Below are positions 57,463 through 64,000 of a DNA stretch of 64,000 bases, piece after piece. Numbering within the stretch: position 1 is the stretch's first letter; every line of letters starts with the position of its first letter. A model generated the notes under the pieces. That model was not told the DNA's origin. It worked only from the letters and a program-made list of their open reading frames with translations, and ran no database searches. The position numbers were made by a program, and so were the translations under genes. Source of the DNA: Rugalucina vietnamica (lineage: Eukaryota > Mollusca > Bivalvia > Lucinida > Lucinidae); contig OZ024880.1 of NCBI GenBank assembly GCA_964017185.1, forward strand, positions 42,126,329 to 42,190,328. Direction: 5' to 3'.

Positions 57463-58054
57463 CCTCAACGCGACAAAATGTACCTTCGGACATTCCGACA
57501 TGACTAGTAGAAAGCAGCAAAAAGCGAAAAAATGATGTAATATACGATTTAGAAATAACACTGTATTTGTAATCTTTGAACACTGGGCTACCAAATGAAT
57601 GGGTTTTAAAACATATTATTCTTCAATATTTGGAGTTATCTGCCCTTGTTTTAGCCCATACTACACATCTTTTTCAAGTATCTATCGTTAAATGGTAACC
57701 ATGGCAACCGCATCATCATAAAATTAGACAGAATAATTACGACAGATTGTCTGTAAGGATGGTATGCTTCTATCTTAAAATAGGTTCTGACCAATGGTTA
57801 AACAGTTTTAAACAAATGCATCAAGTTTTGTAAGCTCTACTAGCACGCAGAAATGCATTACGCAATTTTGACGTCATTTTCCAGGAAAATGACGTCTGTA
57901 TGGTTCATATAGCAAATTGGTCATAACTCACAAAATAACTGTCGTAATCTGGTCAAATAAAGACTAACAGACTCTAGAAACACCATACATTCAAAGTAAC
58001 TTTGTTTTTCTTATACTCAAAAATTATCCGAAGGTACATTTTCTCACGTTGTGG
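57463..58054. mobile_element. TIR element P (592 bp), right arm only
   Basis: Left 'CCTCAACGCGACAAAATGTA' and reversed right 'CCACAACGTGAGAAAATGTA', both continuing CCTTCGGA. Absent from the left arm near 47120. A TATAT-like sequence flanks both sides, but the duplication cannot be fixed exactly. It contains a 'TGACGTCATTTTCCAGGAAAATGACGTC'-type palindrome near 57870. Confidence 0.8.
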
Positions 58055-58242
58055 CCCATATATTAAGAATACTGCAGTTTGGTTAAGCTGGCTGATCGGC
58101 GACTTTGTTGGGAAAGAGCTGTTGTCTCAGTTGAATTTGTATCATTTTTGTTTTACTCTGAAAGTGGTTAAATCAAACCAGCCATACATACTCGTATAAA
58201 TCTTAGTCCTTTACTTAGATGGTGAATATTTTGTCTTGTTAT

Positions 58243-58484
58243 GTCCCATAGCACCACTCATTCATTCGAGATTACTCTACCGTGGTTGGAAGGTCGGTTT
58301 GGCAGATCACATGATGCGTAGCTTCTATAAATAGTACAGCTATTCGATACATTTTATCATGTAAGTACAATCTCTGACATACTGCGTCAGAGAGTCGACT
58401 CTATGGCTCAGTGGTTAGAGCATTGGATTTCTGCCCCGGCGGTCCGGGTTCGAACCCCATCATGGACGTGGGATTTTTTTGAAA
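58243..58484 (+). mobile_element. tRNA-derived SINE-like unit, right arm copy 1
   Basis: A box 'TGGCTCAGTGG' (58404-58414) and B box 'GGTTCGAACCC' (58447-58457), preceded by 'ATAGCACCACTCATTCATTC' and 'TCTATAAATAG'. The acceptor ends do not pair. A tandem partner lies at 58604. Confidence 0.72.
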
Positions 58485-58603
58485 CTATGCATCATGTCTT
58501 ATTAAGATGGGGGGCTCGTCGGAAATGGACCACTTGAGTCATATAGTCATAAAAATGACAATCTTGTAATCATAAATGATTACTTTCTCGAAGTTGGGGT
58601 GTC

Positions 58604-58826
58604 TTATGTCCCATTGCACCACTCATTCATTCGAGATTATTCTGTCGTGTTTGTCAGATCACATGATGCGTAGCTTCTATAAATAGCACAGCTATTCGAT
58701 ACAATGTATCAAGTACAATATCTGACATACTGCGTCAGAGAGTCGACTCTTTGGCTCAGTGGTTAGAGCATTGGATTTCTACCCCTGCGGTCCGGGTTCG
58801 AATCCCATCGGGGACGTGGGATTTTT
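58604..58826 (+). mobile_element. tRNA-derived SINE-like unit, right arm copy 2
   Basis: Same blocks as 58243-58484, with A box 58752-58762 and B box 'GGTTCGAATCC' at 58795-58805. The 120 bp between the copies are unique. The left arm has only one unit. Confidence 0.72.
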
Positions 58827-59000
58827 TCAACCCATTTTATTGGCAAGATAATGTAAGAAAAAGAAAATTCAGCAAAATTATATCACTTCAAAAGTAACTT
58901 TCTGAAGTGATATTTTCTGAATAATCCTTTTTCTGACAGAGAAATTGCAAACAGGATAGAAACGCAAGAAAGATAAAGGCAACATATAAACTTTTCCTTT

Positions 59001-59006
59001 TTTCTT
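59001..59006 (-). promoter_or_regulatory. Probable variant poly(A) signal (AAGAAA) of peptide gene 5
   Basis: TTTCTT on the plus strand, i.e. AAGAAA on the gene strand, after the conserved CTCTATTTATTGTTATTCAC block. Same variant as copy 4. Confidence 0.45.
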
Positions 59007-59356
59007 CAACAATAGCTATAACAGTGAATAACAATAAATAGAGGTCATGTGATATATAGTCAGAGGGTATGTATCACAAAGCTGTCGGTGATTTTATGTC
59101 CAGGTCTGTCGTAGGCAACCATGCATTTGGCATTTATCAGAGTTCTTCTTGAGACAGTTTCACATTGTTCTTAATATAAAAGTTCGTTCCGAATTCCCGA
59201 ACAGAACGAATTGTTTTATTTTTCATTCATAAACATGTTGTAGAATGATTCATGATCGCTTTTCTTTTTATGTGATTGTCTTAATTCAATTTATTCAGTA
59301 ACAGTCGTCGTTTTCAAATGGTGGCGCTGGTATCACCATAACGAAGTAGATCTCAT

Positions 59357-59605
59357 TTAACCAGTGGCGTTGACAATGGTGATGGAGCTACCAGTTGTCT
59401 GGTTGAAGCCGCCGAAGAGGAACAAGATGATGAAGAGGAATCCTATCAACATGAGAAACCCTCCGTCTCCGAACCCTCCCTTGCCACCACCATAGCCGCC
59501 TCCATAGACGGGCAGATAACTCGCACCGCCACCGTACCCGTAGTCGGCCACCACCATACCCACAACACAGACAAGGGCGAGAACTGCGAATGTGATAGCC
59601 TTCAT
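59357..59605 (-). CDS. Small secreted Gly/Tyr-rich peptide, copy 5 (coding exon)
   Basis: 82 residues. Signal peptide 1-20, Gly/Tyr-rich 21-49, hydrophobic 50-64, tail with Ile for Val (SSITIVNATG) and both sequons. Exon 2 begins at 59614 on the minus strand after a 'CCCCATTTCAG' acceptor. The intron tail ('GCATTTCTCGATATGACAC') resembles copies 3 and 2, not its palindrome partner copy 4. No exon 1 or TATA leader ('CACTAGCTAC') is seen between here and 64000, so the promoter lies beyond the window or is lost. Near-identity and an intact frame argue that it is functional or recently so. Confidence 0.83.
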   Translation of the reverse strand: MKAITFAVLALVCVVGMVVADYGYGGGASYLPVYGGGYGGGKGGFGDGGFLMLIGFLFIILFLFGGFNQTTGSSITIVNATG

Positions 59606-59946
59606 TGTGATAGTCTGAAATGGGGAAAATCAACATTTAAAAAAAAATAAAATTAGAATACATGTGAAAGTGTCATATCGAGAAATGCCAAAACCTAGTG
59701 TTAGAAAAAAACTCTACTTCGTGTAGAGGATAAAACATACACTAGGTAAAATACTTTACGCATCTTTTTTTTTTTCCAAATTGATTAACTTCAGTTTTGA
59801 AAAAAGTCTTGGTCAAATCCTAGGGTCGGTCTCAAATTGGTGCTGTTTTCAGCGACCCGGTTCTGTACGTTGAACTAAACAAATTCGTGAAAGTTAAAGT
59901 AGATACAAAATGCGTTTAAACATAGTCATTGGTCGGAATACATATA

Positions 59947-60988
59947 CACTGAAACAAAGTTATAAAGAGGCCACTTTTCAAACTCATTTTTGTTTCTAAG
60001 CCAAGTTCAAAATTGCACAATTTTTGCCAAAAGACGTGTCTTTCAAGTAAGTAAAGTTCCAAAGTGTTAAGAAATAATTTTCTTTTACTAAAGGCGTTTT
60101 TGGAGTAAAAATGCATAAATCAATGTTTTTAAATAAAAAATTGGATACAGCACACCATTTATTGAAATTAGGAACGGGTGTCATCAAAGGGGTCGTTACG
60201 GCTCGGAAAAACATCAAACATTCGAATTTTCTCTACTGGTAGAATTTTTATGCATTTTTAAAAATCGCCAATTTTGAGATTTTTTGAAAAATTCATAAAT
60301 GTGCCTCTTAAACATGTTGACCCCTGTTAAATTCACTTGATGAGGCCTGGAAATGAGAGATATAATTCGACTGAACTGTTTTTGACCATTTTCGAGGACC
60401 AACATGTCAAGGCTGCCGCATACTTCCGGTTTCAAGGCCAATTTTTAACGAACAAAATAACAAAATTTGTGGACGATTTTTTTAATTTTCAAAGTTTATC
60501 AGAGTCTAGTATTTGACCTAAATAATCGCTGAAAATTTCAATGCCGTGCTGCTGATAATAACGCAACTGGAGAAGAACAAAGTTGGTATGCAAATTGCAT
60601 ACAAAAGCTGAATTCCTGTTATTCAGGTTGTTGTCTTCTTGCATGTGTAAAACAGAAACGAAGATTCTTATTGCAGCAACACTTTTGACTTAATTTTATC
60701 TTGCATCATGGCAGTCAGTAGCACTTTCAAATAAATTAAAATGTAAAAACACAACGTCATAATATGACATTTAATTTGATGTTAATAAAGTGTGACTTTT
60801 TGAAATAGGGTACCTTTACACATGCTTCGTCTGTGTGAGAAGTATCACGCATTTTGGAATGCAGAAACTCACAGAGCCACTGTTAGACATTGGTTTATTC
60901 ATATGATCATGAATTTTAATTGATCGTATTTTACTTTCGGAACTAGAAGACAAAATATGAGGTGGCCTCTTATAACTTTTTTTCAGTG
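59947..60988. mobile_element. Non-autonomous TIR transposon family M, copy 2 (inverted)
   Basis: Near-identical reverse-complement of 26033-27075, with TA on both sides (59945-59946, 60989-60990). The A run in the segment matching 26995-27005 differs by one base. It would lie in the intron of peptide gene 5 if the promoter is further right. Confidence 0.9.
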
Positions 60989-61191
60989 TATGTATTATTT
61001 AATATCCTATAATAGGAAGCGCCGTTTGATGATTTCATTAACGTATTTTTCGTGATGTTCGAAAGTCGTGAAATGATTTCAACAATTCACCAAAAACGCG
61101 CCAGGCTAAAGATATAGAAGTTGATACAGAACACCGAGATCTGCTTTAAAAATGATACAATTTTAGAACCATCTTGAGTCACAAAATATCA

Positions 61192-61212
61192 TTACGAAAA
61201 CACGCCCATGCA

Positions 61213-61248
<36 letters not shown>
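61192..61248 (+). repeat. MITE B terminus followed by a 33-base T run
   Basis: 'CATTACGAAAACACGCCCAT' then T from 61216 to 61248. The rest of the MITE is absent. Confidence 0.7.
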
Positions 61249-61604
61249 CATTTGTAAAAATTGAAAATTAGAAACGAATAATGATCATTGTGGATCGTTT
61301 CTTCAAGTATTTTGCATATTGCTAAAAAACTTAATTCGGTTTACTAAATCCATTTCTCTCCAGTGCTGATTTTGATCATTTAAAAAGGTAAAAGGGTAAA
61401 AAAATGGTCAGTTTTCGAATGCCGTGCTTAGTTGTCTATAACTTGAGTATTTTCCCGCCAGTTTTATATCAAACTTCGTGGTTAAAACAAGCTCTTGAAT
61501 GTGAAGCAAACCTTAATCATTTAAAGTCAAAATACTGTAACAGTTAATAAAATGCAAGTTTGGTTTTGAAGTAGAATTAAGTAAGAGTTTAATGAGATAA
61601 AATA

Positions 61605-61725
61605 TGAGCCAGTGCATGAGAAATCCAACAACATGTATAGGCGAAAACAAAGGCGCAGATCAGCTGTGCAGTAACTTCACAGCTGATCAGCACCTTTAAT
61701 TTCGCTGCACGGATAGTACAATCCT
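61605..61725 (+). mobile_element. MITE family C, truncated
   Basis: 'TGAGCCAGTGCATGAGAAAT' start and the 'CAGCTGTGCAGTAACTTCAC' core, but no right TIR: the sequence changes to element Q at about 61726. Confidence 0.7.
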
Positions 61726-61729
61726 TAAA

Positions 61730-62050
61730 GGTGGCGTCATACCTAGCCGATTTTGACACACGATGGCCACACGAATATGAAATTTTCAATTTCGCGCAAT
61801 TTTCTTCACGAATTTGGTAAAAAGCCAATATTGCGCCGACGCATACACGAAGCCTGCCGATTGCAACACGATGGACACACGATGGACACACGAATAGCTC
61901 ACGATTATACCCGAAGGACTCGCGAAGATAGAGGAACTGGCAGTTTTGCATACGATGTTGTTGCGAATGATACACGAAGGCCTCACGATGGCCTGACGAC
62001 ATCGTGTTAAGTGTTAAATGTATTCCCGATTGTGTCCCGAAGGCATCACG
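61730..62050 (+). repeat. Repeat family Q, rich in CACGATGG/ACGAAGG motifs
   Basis: Starts 'AAGGTGGCGTCATACCTAGC' and has many short variants of 'ACACGATGGCC', 'ACACGAATAG' and 'CCCGAAGGACTCGCGAAG'. CpG-rich compared with its surroundings. Related sequence in mixed orientation fills 63660-64000. Confidence 0.65.
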
Positions 62051-62094
62051 TGAATCAGGAATTTATTATCGGTTAAGATTCATTTTCTTATAAA

Positions 62095-62300
62095 TGTTTA
62101 ATATGTTTGGCCCCATTTAGATAATATTAGTCTTTGTATCGACAACCCTGTTGAAAGTTGCAAAATTTCAGTAATTCTCTTTGGCTCCATGTTGCCATAC
62201 CTAAAGCGTCACTGACGAGACTTTAACAGTCGAAACCGCGGCATGGCCCATCCCCTTTCTCATTAATGTGCTAGCTGCTCTTAAAGGATCTCAAGTTTTA
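62095..62300 (+). repeat. Interspersed repeat family I
   Basis: 'TTTGGCCCCATTTAGATAAT' to 'AGGATCTCAAGTTTTAATC' matches 9655-9860 with scattered differences. Confidence 0.6.
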
Positions 62301-63065
62301 ATCTTTATTTATGGGTTGGAGCCAAGGCTTGGGGTCTTGGAGTGGTCTTAGGCTGCCGTATTGGAGTGGATTCTTGAAGTGGAACCCTGGAGGGAATGTT
62401 GCGAGTGGCACAGGAACTACTTTTTTTTTTGTTTTTTTTTTAATACAGAGAAACTTTCCGATATGGGTGTTAATTTCAATCATAGCCATTTCAATCATAG
62501 CCATACCATGAACAAACAGATTATCTAAGATAAGGATCTACCAAAATGTACATGAATGATGTGCTAAGACATTAACAGTCATCTCCAAAATAACGTTTTA
62601 TCTGTTTTGTTTTGATATAGTTTTCTGCTAAACTCCGCAGTTCCACTGCAGTCCATGTCTCCATAAAATACACGGTACCTACATATACTGTAGGCTGGTG
62701 GTTGAACGAGCCCCAGTCTCATTTGCGTGCAAACATGGTTTCTTTTGAGAAAGCATTTTTGTATGCTTTCGTTGTTGACGTCCATATAGTAATAAGTTAA
62801 TTAATATCAGTAACTTTACAACACTGTTCAAGCTTCATGGTGACAGTTTTCTAGTACTTTAAATCCATCTTTCACATGAAACTGGCACAAAACTGTTCTT
62901 ATTTAAACGCTCGTTTGTCGAACTCTGCAATGGTTTTGTCTGAAAAACGGGCGCTGCTTTAAAAACAGAGTAATGAACAAGCCAAATACATGTACCTGTA
63001 AGAGATGATGTTGCTCCTGCAGGAGTTTTTTTTTGTCATGCACCAGCTTGATGTATAGCAGCAGT
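62301..63065. other. No gene seen
   Basis: GC-richer patch with 'GGCTTGGGGTCTTGGAGTGG'-like short repeats near 62320-62400 and a T-rich run near 62420. Open frames are short and featureless. Confidence 0.4.
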
Positions 63066-63069
63066 GCTA

Positions 63070-63512
63070 TCGGGATGTTTATCATGATTTATTTGTTTGT
63101 TCTTGATGATTCATTGACTAGTTAGAGATTCACCACGAGGACCGAAGAACTAACTATTAAATGTTATGAACAACTGCAGAAGCTGAGGGTGAGGTTAGGC
63201 GCCTGTAAAACCGGGTTAAGCCCGCCAGTAACTTTGTGTTACTGATCGTTCCAAGGCGATACTTCTGTGGTTGTTCTTTTTGTTTTATGTCTTGGTTTTT
63301 TAAATTTTTTGTGCTGTTGGCGCCTTATGTTTGTCTTCATAGTTTTAGTTAAGGTAACTGAATGGCCACCTATTGGGAAAATAGCTGCTCATTCGGCTTA
63401 CGATAAGTACCTGATTGTTAGTTTGGTTTTTTCCCACCTCGGTTTTTGGAGTAGGAATCTTTTTCTGATTGCGCCTTTTCCTGGTCTTTGCCTACGTGTA
63501 CCTTCTTTTTCC
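63070..63512 (+). repeat. Interspersed repeat family A copy
   Basis: 'CGGGATGTTTATCATGATTT' to 'TTTGCCTACGTGTACCTTC', with the usual internal blocks. It lacks the first part of the family. Confidence 0.75.
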
Positions 63513-63659
63513 TATTTTTTTTTTTCATCGAAATACGCCATGATTTAAAAAGTATTCCACTTGAGGCTTCTGAGAAAATGTTGTGTGGGTGCTAATTGTT
63601 TTTGTTTTGTATGTCCACGTTATCCGGGGAAGTATTATAACAGTTTTGGTTAATATCGT

Positions 63660-64000
63660 GTTTCCATCTTAGTGCCATCGTGTTCTAGATTTTTCAAATA
63701 CGATGCTTATACGATGGCGTTGCGAAGGCCACCCGATGTCGTGTTGCCTTCGTAACACTATCGGGCAGCATCGTGTGTCCCTCGTAGTGCCATCGTGTAG
63801 CAAAACCTAGCCGATGGTGCCGATGACCACACGACACAAGTACGATGTAGTCCCGATGTGAGAAGATGGCCTCACGATGGCTTTACGATGGCCAAGATGT
63901 ACTCGCGAACTCAACACGAAATTGGACCATCGTGTGTCCTTCCTGTATTTTTTTGGCGTGTCAAAGATTTTGATGCCGCTCGCGATGGTACTGCCGAAGG
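63660..64000. repeat. Repeat family Q, mixed orientation, cut by window end
   Basis: Dense 'CATCGTGT', 'ACGATGGC' and 'CGAAGG' variants on both strands, e.g. 'AGCATCGTGTGTCCCTCGTA' and 'CTCACGATGGCTTTACGATG'. Continues past the window. Confidence 0.6.

Larger units (their letters stand above)
50684..59614 (-). repeat. Right arm of giant palindrome
   Basis: Reverse-complement of 45361-50682, lengthened to 8.9 kb by private insertions: satellite spacer 50926-51394, Tc1-like 54103-55024, family A 55512-56088, foldback 56575-57309, element P 57463-58054, and a duplicated SINE unit. Their combined length roughly equals the difference between the arms. Confidence 0.88.

Noticed and set aside
58396..58470. 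Functional tRNA gene
   Set aside because: A and B boxes and D arm are good, but acceptor and T stems do not pair; repeated as part of a larger unit.
45361..59614. Palindrome as a sequencing or assembly foldback artefact
   Set aside because: The arms differ by several clean insertions with target duplications and by scattered substitutions.
31833..59636. Conserved +1-frame (RLRVRWR..) and antisense (82-104 codon) open frames over the peptide exons
   Set aside because: They persist because the exons are nearly identical and Gly-rich. They begin in intron sequence or UTR, and no independent conservation is visible.

Overview
The window looks like nuclear DNA of a bivalve mollusc. It is AT-rich and gene-poor, with spliced genes, TATA-driven polymerase II promoters and many short terminal-inverted-repeat (TIR) elements. 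It also holds tRNA-derived SINEs and the dispersed repeat ending in 'AGGTGAGC...ACCATTGGTCCTCTTG' that I associate with bivalve genomes. I cannot name the species.

The main theme is a five-member family of tiny genes encoding an 81-82 residue secreted Gly/Tyr-rich peptide with a hydrophobic C-terminal block. Coding exons are at 6579-6824 (+), 25241-25486 (+), 31862-32110 (-), 45370-45618 (+) and 59357-59605 (-). Four copies have a recognisable separate first exon (5' UTR only) behind a conserved TATA promoter at 4.55, 24.06, 37.38 and 44.27 kb. The introns are 1.0-5.2 kb and full of MITEs. The fifth first exon is not visible in the window. Coding exons are almost identical at the nucleotide level, while introns, promoters and 3' UTRs have diverged.

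Two intact, apparently single-coding-exon, divergent class A GPCR genes lie among the peptide genes. One (17704-19158) has a 57-bp tandem repeat encoding an N-glycosylation-rich ectodomain and a C-terminal PDZ-ligand-like tail. The other is at 41085-42233. A 5'-truncated, decayed LINE reverse transcriptase follows on the minus strand at 42.6-43.9 kb.

From about 45.36 to 59.61 kb the window is a giant imperfect palindrome. Peptide copies 4 and 5 sit at its two outer ends as mirror images. The centre is a satellite built from 'CAGAATGAG'-like blocks that reverses orientation near 50,683. The right arm carries private insertions that are empty in the left arm: a Tc1-like element with TA duplication, a foldback element with TTAA duplication, and others. 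The arms are therefore old and independently evolving.

The rest is repeats: about 17 named families (A-Q), degenerate tandem arrays at 27.3-28.6 and 29.0-31.1 kb with elements inserted in them, a decayed Tc1/mariner transposase at 21.6-22.7 kb, SINEs, microsatellites, and stretches where I see nothing. No rRNA gene, CRISPR array, operon or prokaryotic feature was seen.
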